Source of the DNA: Prorocentrum cordatum
Lineage: Eukaryota; Sar; Dinophyceae; Prorocentrales; Prorocentraceae
Assembly (NCBI GenBank): GCA_963575745.1
Contig: CAUYUJ010015755.1
Span: 20,001 to 84,000, forward strand
DNA length: 64,000 bases
Direction of reading: 5' to 3'
Part shown: positions 1 through 10,261 of the stretch, in pieces
Layout of the letters: each line of letters begins with the position of its first letter
Position numbering within the stretch: position 1 is the first letter of the stretch
The notes under the pieces: model-generated
Told to the model about the DNA's origin: nothing
Database searches by the model: none
The model's input: the letters and a program-made list of their open reading frames with translations, nothing else
Made by a program: the position numbers and the translations under genes

Positions 1-118
1 TTTTGCTGACGGTCCCCAGGCCCGGCGATTGCCCCGGGAGCCGTCCCCCGTGTGTTTTCATCTTCCCCCTTGCGACGCTGGGGAAGGAGAGTGGGAGGAG
101 GGAGGGGGGCGTGACCCT

Positions 119-368
119 AGTGGGCCCCGGAAACGGCAGGGCCGTTTTTTCACCGTTTCCGAAAAAGTGCCCCTTGAAAATGGAGACGGCGAAAAAAACG
201 GCGACCGGAAACGGCTCCGAAAACGGCTCCAGGAGTGGAGCCGGAGCGGGAACCCGTGGAAGAACGGCGACGGAGCCGGTAACAAAAAACTGTTGTCGGA
301 GCCGGCAACAAAAGCGGCAAAACGGAGCCGGTAAAAAAAACACGGCCCTGTCGTTTCCAGGGCCCACT
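119..368. mobile_element. Short TIR element, family F copy 1
   Basis: About 250 bp with near-perfect inverted ends of roughly 34 bp. The left end reads GTGGGCCCCGGAAACGGC and runs into GGGCCGTTTTTT; the right end is its reverse complement with three or four changes. The inside is a string of ACGGC/GGAGCCGG-like short motifs. TA-containing bases flank both ends, so a TA or TTA target is possible. No transposase is encoded. Related ends recur at 44154, 46884-46914 and 63840. Confidence 0.65.
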
Positions 369-532
369 TACAGTCGGGGCGCTTAAGAAGGAACCCTTTT
401 TGTTTGGGAGGGGCTCCGTGCTCCTTAGTTGTGTTACTGTTTGCCTTGGGTTTACCTTCGGTCTGAGATCTGCAACGAAAGTTAAACTTGTGGAAAAAAG
501 GGGCCCCGTTCCTCAATTAAGGTTCCTTAGGT

Positions 533-655
533 TCAGGAGGGGAAAAAGCACACAGACACAATTAATCGTCGACCCCCAAGAAAATATGGGAACATATGGG
601 AATTGGGCGGGAAGACAACAACCCAGAAAATATAGGAAAATATAGGGGATATATA
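533..655 (+). mobile_element. Family A element, 3'-truncated copy
   Basis: It starts with TCAGGAGGGG and the AAAAGCACACAGACACAATT block shared with copies at 16566, 18193, 29078 and 34361. It contains the internal AAAATATGGGAA motifs but breaks into an (AT)n tract at about 648-665, so the usual TTTGTGTGTCCTGGGG end is missing. Confidence 0.6.
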
Positions 656-665
656 TATATATATA

Positions 666-869
666 CAAGACTGCAGTGGCGCTTCGCGCCATGCACCTTG
701 GTCCTTGAAGTTTGGTTTGCAGTCGGAATAGCAGGAAGGTCAAGCCGACAATCTAGAGATAACTCCTTGTTGCCTTTTCCGGCATCGCCGCTATAATAAT
801 GTTATTCGTTATCTTTCCTCCATGCTTCTTTTTCCTTATGTTGGTCGTACCCTTCGCATTCTCCCCATC
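666..869. other. No gene seen
   Basis: Unique-looking sequence between a broken family A element and a degenerate GGCCTCTTGG-type array. Open frames are short and overlap on both strands. Nothing recognisable. Confidence 0.5.
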
Positions 870-1604
870 CTCCTCAGCTCTTTTTTGCGGAGGCTCTTCC
901 TTGGAGAGCCTCTGGGGGCCTCACAAAAGTTGTTTCAGGCTTTCTTAAGACCTTCTGGAGGCCTCTTGGGCGTATTCTGGGGGCCTTTGGGGACTTCCTC
1001 GGGCCACCCTGCCTCCAACCGCGGTCTCCCTGAACGACCTGGTCACGATTTGGAGTGCTTCGGAGGGTGTCTTGGGGCCATCTTGGGCCGCCATGGGGCG
1101 CTCTGAGGGCCATCTTGGACCCGTGTTGTGCCGTTTTGGGGCTCTCTTGGACTGCCTGGAAGCCCTTTCGGATGGTTGTGGGGCGATGCTGGAGCCTCCC
1201 AGGCGGCTTCGGACGCCCAGAAGACCGCCGTCTTGGAGCGTCGGGAAGCCGAAAAGAGGAGAACCGCAAATTTCAGCAAAAAACAACAGAAAATCAAAGA
1301 TTTGTGCCTCTTGGGGCCTTCTTGGGAGTGCTCTTGGAGGCCTCTTTGGGGCCGTCCTGGAGGCCTTTTGGACCATCTTGAGGTCACGTCGGTCACTCTT
1401 GGAGCGCTCTTGTGCTGTCTTGGGGGTCCGGGACGTCTCCGATGACTCCCCTGATCGCCCTAGGTGTGCTGGGAAGGCTTGGCAAAACGCCCTGCGAGGC
1501 CCGGGGGGCCGCTTCGAGGCCCGTCCGGAGGGTCCCAAAGCCCCAGATCCCAGGAGTCCGGTTTGGGGGGGGGGGGGGGTGCGGGGTTTTGCGGCCGCCC
1601 GGGC
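870..1604. repeat. Degenerate CTTGGGGCC-type array (family J)
   Basis: Irregular copies of CTTGGGGCC and GGCCTCTTGG at 10-40 bp spacing. An A-rich island at 1230-1310 contains GGAGCGTCGGGAAGCCGA, and a near-identical island lies at 30730-30800 inside another array of this class. Long open frames on both strands (for example minus 945-1940) arise because the motif lacks stops. Similar arrays lie at 11230-12960, 30385-31080 and 49750-50070. Confidence 0.6.
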
Positions 1605-1671
1605 TTGTAAAAATATAGAAAGCGGAATATTTGAGTGTGTGTATTTATTTGTGTGTCCTGGGGCGCCTTCA
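1605..1671 (+). mobile_element. Family A element, 3' end only
   Basis: Retains AAATATAG, the repeated TTTATTTGTGTG and the conserved end TGTGTGTCCTGGGGCGCC followed by TTCA. The 5' two thirds are absent and replaced by the preceding array. Confidence 0.6.
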
Positions 1672-1830
1672 TAGGTCAACGCCCCCACTGTAAGGGCGTG
1701 GCCCTCCTGCCCCGGCAGCCCCCCCGCCGCCGCTCTCGGGGGCGCGCCGAGGCCGCCCGCCCTGCAGCATACGCTGAGTAGCTGCAGCACCTTGCACATG
1801 CGTGTTCCATGCTGCTGTGCCCTCTGTTTA

Positions 1831-2022
1831 AGTCGGGCCTGTCCCCCTATACAGGGGGATTGTCGACGAAAACTAAAACATGCACCAAACATAGTCAACA
1901 AATAGTGCAGAAATAGTCTGGGGACTATGTTGTTGAGCATGTTTTGACCTTTGGGGGTTATTTTTTGGGGTATCTTTTTTATTTTCCGTCGAAAATCCCC
2001 CTGTCGGGGGACACGCCCGACT
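1831..2022. mobile_element. Family B foldback MITE, intact copy
   Basis: 192 bp with ~40-bp inverted ends. Left AGTCGGGCCTGTCCCC pairs with right GGGGGACACGCCCGACT, each followed inward by an AGGGGGAT block and TCGACG. The centre is also partly self-complementary (ACATAGTC / GACTATGT). The bases outside both ends are TA, which suits a TA-targeting transposon such as Tc1/mariner, though that class is inferred. Other copies: 16270 (partial) and 43078-43245. Confidence 0.75.
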
Positions 2023-2039
2023 TAGCCCTCTGTGTGCCT

Positions 2040-2215
2040 GTCTTTGAGCCGATGTCTCTGGGTCCTCCTCCCTTCCCTCCCCGCGCGCGCTTCCCGCCCC
2101 CCTTGCCCTGCCCTGCGCCCCTTCCCTCCGTCCCATCCCCTCGCTCTCGCTGCCCTCCCTCCCGATCTCAGCCTCTCCCTCCGGCTGTTCCGGTCGCCCC
2201 GAGCAGCCAGCCGCT
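2040..2215. other. Pyrimidine-rich, C-rich stretch
   Basis: CCCTCC/CCGCCC-rich DNA without a regular period. No gene evidence. Confidence 0.4.
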
Positions 2216-2595
2216 CCTAACTATGTGCGCTCCACGCTGTTTCGGCATGGCTCGGGAGAAGCGGACGAGACAGGACGTGCCGCTGGTGGAACGCAGGGGG
2301 GGCATCTCGCTGCAGTGGTGGCCTTGGGAGTGGCGGCGGCCAGCATTACGGTGACAGCCAGCCGTGCATTCCACAGCCTTGCACGCGATGCTGTAGAACG
2401 GTGGCACGGTGACTTCAAACCTCCACGCTGTGGCGGTGAGGACGCCCGGTAGGAAAATCTTGACTCGGCATGGCGGAGCCCGCGCTCGCCAAGATGTTCC
2501 AGAGCAGTTGGGTGTCGGGTGGCACGCCAGCCATCCGAACTGCAGATAGCACGTGGGGATTGGCCATGGTGTTCAGCATGTGCCGTCCATCGGAG

Positions 2596-2755
2596 GGCAC
2601 CAACTACACACCAACACCGATCCTGGCCCAGGATCACCCTGGGCCCAGGATCTGTGTATATGCCTTCTTGCCTGCCCAAGGCAGGAGGGTGTATACACCG
2701 ATCCTGGGCCCAGGGTGATCCTGGCCAGGATCGGTGTTGGTGTATAGTTGGTGCC
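2596..2755. repeat. Near-perfect 160-bp inverted repeat
   Basis: Two arms of about 75-80 bp pair almost completely. The left arm starts GGCACCAACTACACACC and the right arm ends with its complement with only a few changes. Inner blocks CCGATCCTGG and ACCCTGGGCCCAGG pair too, and the loop near 2672-2680 is only a few bases. It may be a foldback transposon or a hairpin RNA source. No clear target duplication was seen and no second copy occurs here. Confidence 0.85.
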
Positions 2756-3076
2756 TTCCTAGTCCAGCCAGGTCCAGGCCACGCGGCTGCAGCACTGCGG
2801 CAAGCGGTGTCGGAACACCCGCGCGGACAACGGTCCCCCCTGCGGCCACTGCAGGATAACCTGCTTGAATCCCCAAGCACCGCGCACCACCAGGAGGGGC
2901 ACAACGATGACCTCCAGGCGACTGAGCAGAAGCTGCACGAGACGTGTGGTCGGCCCAGCGAGTCCTCCCCCACACCCCCCCCCAACGAGGAGGAGACCCC
3001 ACACACGGCCAAGGGGGGGACTACGGAAACGCTCAGCGACGAGCAGCACAAGGAGAGCACCCCGGAGCTCCAGTAG
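2756..3076 (+). CDS. Possible hypothetical coding fragment
   Basis: An open frame leaves the hairpin and runs about 105 codons to a TAG at 3074-3076. The product is polar and acidic (ending NEEETPHTAKGGTTETLSDE and then QHKESTPELQ), unlike the Arg/Pro/Ala shadows around it. No start or splice site can be fixed, no domain is recognised, and other frames overlap on both strands. It might be a 3' exon, a retroelement ORF1 tail, or chance. Confidence 0.2.
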   Translation, partial: FLVQPGPGHAAAALRQAVSEHPRGQRSPLRPLQDNLLESPSTAHHQEGHNDDLQATEQKLHETCGRPSESSPTPPPNEEETPHTAKGGTTETLSDEQHKESTPELQ

Positions 3077-3477
3077 ACCGATCGCGCGAGCCCGGGAGGC
3101 CAGCGGCGTCTGCGCGGCCGGCTGCGCAGTCAATCGCCCAGCTGCCACCCGTCTTGGACCATATTTCGCTTGCAAGAGGCGACCGCGATCGCCCGCTGCG
3201 CCCGAATTATTGCGCCCGAGCGTGCGCGCCTCCAGCGAGGGCACAGCAAGGAGCTCCGGCGCAAGCTGCAGACGCGGGGGCACCGCGGCGGGGGGGCGAG
3301 CTCTGGCATGCGCGCTCGGGCCGGGCCCCTGGGCCGCGGCGCTGCGGAGACGGGGCGGGGTGTTTTCCTGCAGATGCCCCGCGGCATCGTGCGACCACGT
3401 GTCCGCGGGGCTTCTCCCCAGAATCCACTCTGCGAGGGCGGGGATATGGATAGCTTCGCCGCTCGTGAGCTCACCAC
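3077..3477. other. GC-rich stretch, no firm gene
   Basis: Very GC-rich. Open frames exist in several phases on both strands, all rich in Arg, Ala, Pro and Gly, as expected from composition. Confidence 0.4.
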
Positions 3478-3804
3478 CTACCAAACCACCCCCACCCAAC
3501 CCGAAGGCCTCGGGTATGGTACCCATGTGCTTCGGCCGGCGCCTTGACGCGCCACCCGCCAGCGTCGGTCGACGTGGCGGGTCGGCAATTCGGCTCGGGG
3601 GGCGTCCGGCCGCGGCCTCACCCAACGCTGATTGGGTGCCGTCCTTCCCTCTTGGGTGGCATCGCTGTCGAGCGTCGCCGCAATGGAGACTCATGAGGGG
3701 GGGGGGTCGGGGAACGCTGAAAAATCACATAGAGCCCGTACCCCCCCCAACCCGAAATTCGGGTCCAATTCGGGTCTTCCGGTTGGGTTGGGGTGGTCTG
3801 GTAG
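3478..3804. mobile_element. Foldback-like element with ~30-bp inverted ends
   Basis: Left CTACCAAACCACCCCCAC pairs with right GGGGTGGTCTGGTAG; the match continues inward through CCAACCCGAAG / CTTCCGGTTGG. The ~260-bp inside is GC-rich with no recognisable gene. Length and structure fit a MITE. Confidence 0.55.
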
Positions 3805-4299
3805 GCAGTCATGCGCGAGCTCTGGCGCTCGCACTCGGGAGCTTCGGTGATGTGAGCAGCGCTGCTTTTTTTTATCGTTTTCCAGAGCGACATTACCTTT
3901 TCGCTTTGAGGCCCGTTTCTGTTTCCCCCCCTCGTTTTTGTTAGTCTCGGTCACGCGGTTTTTTGTTTAATACCGTTTCGTACCGGATTTCGCGCCGCGG
4001 CGGTGCGTGCGCCGACGGAGGCGAGCATCGCCGCGGGAGAGCGTTTGCGAGGCGGTGGATATTTGACATATGTGGTCCCTTGGGGCCCGATTAGTCGGTC
4101 GGTCCTGATTAGTCGGTCGACACTGATAGATCAAGGGTGCCCTTGTGTCCTGTGCCTCGCGACCCATGCCTTCCTACCTTCCTACGGCAATGTGGCCCTC
4201 GGCAGGGTCTCGTCGCCTGCCGTGGTCCCTGGAGATCGATGCCCCAGGTGGTGGGTCTGCACAAATTCGCCTCGGAGCACTGTGGGTGGCGCCGGCAGT
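3805..4299. other. No gene seen
   Basis: Contains a short T-rich stretch near 3865-3965 and a direct repeat of TAGTCGGTCG at 4090-4118. No domain-bearing open frame. Confidence 0.4.
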
Positions 4300-4640
4300 C
4301 GGCGCTCACGGGGGCCAGCCAATCCTCTCAGAGATCCTCTTGCTGACCCGGGTTCAGGGCTCGTCTCGATTCCTCCGATTCGACTCGATTCGATTCGACT
4401 TCGATGGCTTCTGATTCAGATTCGATTCGCTTGGAATTCCGATGGTGGTTTCTGGTTCTCACCGGAGGCACACTAGCTTGCCGATGTCCGCCGATTCGGC
4501 TTTTCCCGACTCGGCTGCCGATTTCCGCCGATCCGATTCATTTCGATCGCCGATCCGACTTATCGGCCGATTCGATTCTGGGCTCTCTTGCGGGCTCGGG
4601 AGCCACGTGGGGTCGATTCCCCCTCTCCGCCCACCGTTGA
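4300..4640. repeat. GATTCG-rich degenerate repeat
   Basis: Many short repeats of CGATTCGA, GATTCGGC and CCGATCCG. No fixed period; probably an old minisatellite. Confidence 0.5.
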
Positions 4641-4866
4641 CCCGGCTTTGGGGCTGCTATGCGGCTGGCCAGGATTCGCGACGGGGCCCTGGCCGACCCC
4701 CAGGTTTGTGCTGAGCTACTGTCCCAGAGATAGGATGCCTCGTCTTCTTCGTTGCGGAATCATCCGAAGTCCCGGTCGCTTGCTGTCGGTCCCGGTGTCT
4801 GGCGAGGGCCCCCGGAGGCCGAAAATTACGATACATCTCTGCAATTAGTTTTCGCTATACAGTGCC

Positions 4867-4982
4867 GGTTTTAATACATGCTCCGCGTGCGGATCATGTA
4901 TTAAACTTGCAGGGATTTAACATTAAAAGCAATGATGAGTTCATGCATCAATTTATTCATAAGTCAGTCATGTATTAAAACC
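4867..4982. mobile_element. Small AT-rich MITE-like element
   Basis: 116 bp with perfect 14-bp inverted ends (GGTTTTAATACATG / CATGTATTAAAACC). The left end repeats in inverted form just inside (CATGTATTAAAC at 4895). It is clearly more AT-rich than the surrounding DNA. Confidence 0.6.
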
Positions 4983-5114
4983 CTATGTTTTTTGTTTAAC
5001 GAATGATCCCGGCAAAGCAACCTAACAGCGACGTGTAGGAGCATATCTGGAAGCATTCCCCTTAAGATTCAGATGATAATCCAGTTGTAGAATTCTGCTG
5101 TTCTCGCAGTCGTA

Positions 5115-6912
5115 GTCGCATTCGCGATGACAGTCGCAGTGGCAACGGCAGTCGCAGTCACAGCCTCAGCCTCAGCCTGCCTCAGCCTCAGCCTCAGCCT
5201 GCCTCAGCCTCAGCCTGCCTCAGCCTCAGCCTCAGCCTGCTTCAGCCTCAGCCTCAGTCTGCCTTCAGCCTCGGCCTCAGCCTCAGCCTGCCTCAGCCTC
5301 AGCCTGCATCAGCCTCAGCCTCAGCCTCAGCCTGCCTCAGCCTCAGCCTCAGCCTCAGCCTCAGCCTCAGCCTGCTTCAGCCTCAGCCTCAGTCTGCCTT
5401 CAGCCTCGGCCTCAGCCTCAGCCTGCCTCAGCCTCAGCCTGCATCAGCCTCAGCCTCAGCCTCAGCCTGCCTCAGCATCAGCCTGCCTCAGCCTCAGCCT
5501 CAGCCTGCCTCAGCCTCAGCCTCAGCCTGCTTCAGCCTCAGCCTCAGTCTGCCTTCAGCCTCGGCCTCAGCCTCAGCCTGCCTCAGCCTCAGCCTGCATC
5601 AGCCTCAGCCTCAGCCTCAGCCTGCCTCAGCATCAGCCTGCCTCAGCCTCAGCCTCAGCCTCAGCCTGCCAGCCTCAGCCTCAGTCTGCCTTCAGCCTCG
5701 GCCTCAGCCTCAGCCTGCCTCAGCCTCAGCCTGCATCAGCCTCAGCCTCAGCCTCAGCCTGCCTCAGCATCAGCCTGCCTCAGCCTCAGCCTCAGCCTGC
5801 CTCAGCCTCAGCCTCAGCCTGCTTCAGCCTCAGCCTCAGTCTGCCTTCAGCCTCGGCCTCAGCCTCAGCCTGCCTCAGCCTCAGCCTGCATCAGCCTCAG
5901 CCTCAGCCTCAGCCTGCCTCAGCATCAGCCTGCCTCAGCCTCAGCCTCAGCCTGCCTCAGCCTCAGCCTCAGCCTGCTTCAGCCTCAGCCTCAGTCTGCC
6001 TTCAGCCTCGGCCTCAGCCTCAGCCTGCCTCAGCCTCAGCCTGCATCAGCCTCAGCCTCAGCCTCAGCCTGCCTCAGCATCAGCCTGCCTCAGCCTCAGC
6101 CTCAGCCTGCCTCAGCCTCAGCCTCAGCCTGCTTCAGCCTCAGCCTCAGTCTGCCTTCAGCCTCGGCCTCAGCCTCAGCCTGCCTCAGCCTCAGCCTGCA
6201 TCAGCCTCAGCCTCAGCCTCAGCCTGCCTCAGCATCAGCCTGCCTCAGCCTCAGCCTCAGCCTGCCTCAGCCTCAGCCTGCTTCAGCCTCAGCCTCAGTC
6301 TGCCTTCAGCCTCGGCCTCAGCCTCAGCCTGCCTCAGCCTCAGCCTGCATCAGCCTCAGCCTCAGCCTCAGCCTCAGCCTCAGCCTCAGCCTCAGCCTGC
6401 AGCCTCAGCCTCAGCCTGCCTCAGCCTCAGCCTCAGCCTCAGCCTCAGCCTCAGCCTGCAGCCAGCCTGCCTCAGCCTCAGCCTCAGCCTGCCTCAGCCT
6501 CAGCCTGCCAGCCTCAGCCTCAGCTGCCTTCAGCCTCAGCCTCAGCCTGCCTCAGCCTCAGCCTCAGCCTCAGCCTGCAGCCTCAGCCTCAGCCTCAGCC
6601 TCAGCCTCAGCCTCAGCCTCAGCCTGCCTCAGCCTCAGCCTCCTCAGCCTCAGCCTCAGCCTGCTTCAGCCTCAGCCTCAGTCTGCCTTCAGCCTCGGCC
6701 TCAGCCTCAGCCTGCCTCAGCCTCAGCCTGCATCAGCCTCAGCCTCAGCCTCAGCCTGCCTCAGCCTCAGCCTGCCTCAGCCTCAGCCTCAGCCTGCCTC
6801 AGCCTCAGCCTCAGCCTGCTTCAGCCTCAGCCTCAGTCTGTCTTCAGCCTCGGCCTCAGCCTCAGCCTGCCTCAGCCTCAGCCTGCCTCAGCCTCAGCAT
6901 CAGCCTGCCTCA
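5115..6912. repeat. CTCAGC hexamer satellite with ~155-bp higher-order period
   Basis: About 1.8 kb of CAGCCTCAGCCTGCCTCAG-type repeats. The variant CAGTCTGCCTTCAGCCTCGG recurs near 5254, 5390, 5545, 5682, 5837, 5992, 6147 and 6296, giving steps of mostly 155 bp (shorter steps of 136-137). Past 6350 the order breaks down into pure CTCAGC runs. It is open in a plus frame as Ser/Ala/Leu/Gln/Pro repeats for over 600 codons because the hexamer has no stops; I do not call a gene. Confidence 0.85.
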
Positions 6913-7262
6913 GCATTCAAAATGTGGCCTGCGGATGGAGTTCTGGGAACTCGAAGAACACGAAGTGGCCTACAGTTGGCTCCGGGCATTCAAAGTCATG
7001 CCCAGGACTGGAGTTTTGGGAACTCGAAGACCACGAAGTGGCCTACGGTTGGCTCCGGGCATTCAAAATGTGGCCCGGGAATGGAGTTCTGGGAACTCCA
7101 AGAGCACGAAGTGGCCTACAGTTGGCTCCGGGCATTCAGAATGTGGCCCGGGAATGGAGTTCTGGGAATTCGAAGACCACGAAGTGGCCTACAGTTGGCT
7201 CCGGGCATTCAAAATCATGCCCAGGAATGAAGTTCTGGGACCTCGAAGACCACGAAGTGTGT
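6913..7262. repeat. 73-bp tandem repeat, about five copies
   Basis: CATTCAAAATGTGGCCCGGG starts units at about 6914, 6987, 7060, 7133 and 7206, an exact 73-bp step. Each holds GGAGTTCTGGGAACTC and CACGAAGTGGCCTAC. Because 73 is not a multiple of three, the open frame across it rotates and is unlikely to be selected coding sequence. It directly follows the hexamer satellite. Confidence 0.85.
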
Positions 7263-7578
7263 AACTGTTTGCTGAAAAAACGACTTCCGCGGGTTCTCCC
7301 CGGCACCCGCCCAGACCCCCCTGGGGAGTCAAGATGCTCTCTTTTGACACTACTAGAAACCTATCAGTCTTCGCTGTTAGGTAAAAATCCGACGTATTAG
7401 AAACTGCCCTGTGCGCTGGAGGTCTGGAGTCAGTGCGCCCCCGAGGCAAGCAGATAATTATGGGGCAGCCCAGCCGCGCGCCCGCTGCGCAAGAGCAAGC
7501 GTGGCGCGCGGCCGGGCGCCTCCCGAGGGCGGCGCGGGGGCAGGCCAGTGCGGACTGGCGGACCCAAAAACGGGCCTT
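7263..7578. other. No firm gene
   Basis: Leaves the 73-bp array and becomes GC-rich. No domain or long convincing frame. Confidence 0.4.
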
Positions 7579-7704
7579 GGCATCGCTCGGACGTGTGCAT
7601 TTTTCCTCCGGCGAGGACCATCGAGGAGTATCCTTGATCCTTTAGCGAGCAAGCCACGCACGGAACCGAGAAAAGCACAGGGAATGGACGTCCGAGCGAT
7701 GGCC
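7579..7704. mobile_element. Family C MITE, copy 1
   Basis: About 126 bp. The left end GGCATCGCTCGGACGT and right end ACGTCCGAGCGATGGCC are inverted copies differing by one base. The core GAGGACCATCGAGGAG is shared with 14674 and 34050. No coding capacity. Confidence 0.75.
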
Positions 7705-7946
7705 AGGGTCGGGCGGGGGGACCTTCGCCGGCGGGCGGGGCTTTCAAGCTGGGCGCAGCAGCGAGACATAGCATCTGGGTCGGGCTGGGCGGGCGGAGCC
7801 AATAATTACGGGCGGGGCGGGCCGGCTGCAGGGGACCCTAACGCGGGCGGGCTGGGTCGGCTGGGCGGGCCTCTGTCGGGCGGCGCGGGGCGGGCGGGCG
7901 GAGCCGGGCCAACCGAGGTTCGGGCGCATTGAGCCTGGGTGAACCT
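7705..7946. repeat. GGGCGGGC-rich stretch
   Basis: Short G-rich repeats between two family C copies. No regular period or gene. Confidence 0.4.
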
Positions 7947-8050
7947 GGTATCGCTCGGACGTAGGCATTTGTTCTCGGCGAGGACCATCCTGGACCATCG
8001 AGCAAAACAAAAAACAAGCACGCACGAAACACGGCAAATGGACGAGACGG
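7947..8050. mobile_element. Family C MITE, degenerate copy 2
   Basis: Keeps GGTATCGCTCGGACGT and GGCGAGGACCATC, but the right end is lost after AAATGGACGA. Confidence 0.6.
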
Positions 8051-8390
8051 CAAGTGAAGCGAGCCTGGGTGAAGCGAGCCCTGGGCGAGTCGAGCCGGGC
8101 CAATCGAGCCCCATTTCGGGCGAACCGAGCCCCCGGCGGATCGAGCCCCGGGCGATTCAAGCCCAGGCGAATCGAGCCGGGCCGGTCGAGGCTCGGGCAA
8201 AGCAAGCTGGGCGAATCGAGCTGGACCGAATCGAGCCGGGAGCCTGGTGAATCGAGCCTGGCCGAATTGTGCCGGGCCAATCAAGCCGGCGAGTCCAGAC
8301 TCTGGCGAGTCGAGCCAGGCGACTGGGCGAATCGAGCCCGGCGACTGGGCGAATCGAGGTTGGTTTCCGCCTTCGAGGGCCCTCCATGGG
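8046..8390. repeat. Short-period CGAATCGAGCC minisatellite
   Basis: Roughly 20 degenerate copies of GGGCGAATCGAGCC with variable spacing of about 14-20 bp. Frames on both strands are open and repetitive. Confidence 0.7.
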
Positions 8391-8587
8391 CCCCGGGCCG
8401 TCAACGAACGATTCAGGGTGAAAAACATCGGGGGCGGCCAATCAGGAGCGAAAGAAGGACGTACACGTACATGAATCCACGCTGGTTTCGACAGTACGCA
8501 TTGCGCGAATGTTTGTAACACGCGGCGGGTCTCGCGGATCGAGGGGCCGTGTTCATGTACATAGTTGGGCGCGTACGTCCTTTGTGG

Positions 8588-8792
8588 GCTCCCTAGCCAA
8601 GAGGGGGGTGATGACTACGGGGGGTACATTATCATGGCGTCAGCCTTGTCATTTTTCCTCAGATTTCATGGCGCCTCTTCTTATTGCATTACGTCCTGGG
8701 CCCCCCCCCCTGGGCCGCGCACATGCTGCCAGCCATGATTTGCGCCCCCCCCCCCCCCCCTCTTGGACGACCCCCCTCTTGGCCGCCTCCGA
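8588..8792. mobile_element. Family D MITE, copy 1
   Basis: Carries GAGGGGGGTGATGACTA near the left end and TTGGACGA / CTCTTGGCCGCCTCCGA at the right, with the shared core TTTCATGGCGCCTCTTCTT and CCATGATTTGCGCCCC. The left inverted end is more diverged than in copies 2-4. Confidence 0.65.
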
Positions 8793-9750
8793 AAACAGGC
8801 ATTTGTCCATACCCCCGAGGGTCTACGCATCGAACACAGGTTGAACGCCAGATGTCGGGGCCCCGCTGGGGCGAGTGCCCCCATTCGGCAGGTGCCTCGT
8901 GGCATCTGGGCCGGCCCTGGGTAACATACAGTTTTTCTGTTTTGTTCTCTCTCTCTCTCTGTTTCTCTGTCTCCCCACTCTCCCGCTGTCCCTTTCCCCC
9001 CTCCTGCTCAGCCTCCTGCTCATCCGCCCTTCACCCTCCTCCAATGCACACGCTTTCCTTTTCTGATTGCGCACGACACGATGGGGTTCTCTTCGGTGTT
9101 CCATGTTCGTTGTGACATTCGTCGGCGGATACAACAAAACATTCAGCGCAGTGGGAAGGAATGAAAGAGAGGAGTAAGAAATCAGATATGGCGCGAGCTC
9201 GCCTATCTTTTCCATCTTCCCCCCTCCCTCCCATATGGCCGTTTCCCTCTTTCTTCTTCCCATTTCCCTCTCATTCTTCAACCTCGTCGAATTTGTCTCT
9301 GTAGGTGGGAGGGTTGTCTCAGGGGCGGCCGCCGACGATGACACGCGGAGGCCCGAGCAGGAAAATGCGGCCGCGGCCGCCTGAAGGCAAGGGACCGGCA
9401 GAAGCAGTCACGAACGACGGGGTGGGGAGCAGAGGCGGGCAGAACCAGTAGTGATAATAATGCGGAGGAGCAGGAGGAGGAGAACTGAGACCAGACGCAA
9501 TTATGATTGCAGCTATTGCCGCGGGTGCTTTCAGCCTGCCCGGGCATCCAGGGCACGTGCGACATGTTGCACGCGCGACGGTCCGTCGATTAGCCGCCGG
9601 CGGTGGCGCAGAGAAGCTCCCTCGGGCTCGGCACTTGCTCTCGCGCAGGCCACCGTCCAAGAGAAGGAGGGCGGGAGGCACGGGATGGAAGCCACGCTTC
9701 TGCCGTCACCAACGTGGTGCCGTCCGGGCTCTCGAGCCCTCTCTGCGCCA
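8793..9750. other. No firm gene
   Basis: Holds a pyrimidine-rich TCTCTC/CCTCC stretch at 8945-9060, then mixed sequence. No recognised domain. Confidence 0.4.
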
Positions 9751-9754
9751 CGGC

Positions 9755-9786
<32 letters not shown>

Positions 9787-9872
9787 GAGAGGAGGAGGAG
9801 GAGGAGGAGGGAGGAGGGAGGAGGAGGAGGAGAGGAGGAGGATCGCCGCCGCGGCGCAGAGAGGAGGAGGAG
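9755..9872. repeat. (GGA)n purine tract
   Basis: Interrupted GGA/GAG triplets with pure purine on the plus strand for most of ~90 bp. Confidence 0.8.
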
Positions 9873-9974
9873 GCTGCTTCTGCGCCACGGCGCCCTCTGG
9901 AGGTGCCAGCGCCCGCGGCGGGCTCTCGACGCACCCGGGTGGACCGTCCGCGCTGCTCTCCGCGGCGATCCCCC

Positions 9975-10075
9975 CCCCTCCTCCTCCTCCTCCTCCTCCT
10001 CCTCCTCCTCCTCCTCCTCCTCCTCCTCCTCCTCCTCCTCCTCCTCCTCCTCCTCCTCCTCCTCCTCCTCCTCTT
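9975..10075. repeat. (CTC)n tract
   Basis: About 100 bp of nearly uninterrupted CTC triplets, all pyrimidine on the plus strand. Frames through it translate as homopolymers and are not evidence of a protein. Confidence 0.9.
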
Positions 10076-10186
10076 GGCCTCCGGGAAATCGCTCTGCACG
10101 GTCGGCTCAAGCTCGGCCCAGGCTCGACGCCGGTTCGGCTCGGGGCGAGCGACGTTCGACGCAGCATCGACGCACGAGTGGAGCGA

Positions 10187-10256
10187 GTGGCTCCTCCTCC
10201 TCCTCCTCCTCCTCCTCCTCCTCCTCCTCCTCCTCCTCCTCCTCCTCCTCCTCCAG
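10187..10256. repeat. (CTC)n tract
   Basis: About 70 bp of pure CTC triplets directly downstream of the possible minus-strand coding frame. Confidence 0.9.
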
Positions 10257-10261
10257 GAGGG

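Noticed and set aside
5127-7400. A 757-codon Ser/Ala/Gln/Pro-rich open frame
   Set aside because: It is a hexamer satellite followed by a 73-bp repeat read in rotating phase. Length follows from repeats without stop codons.
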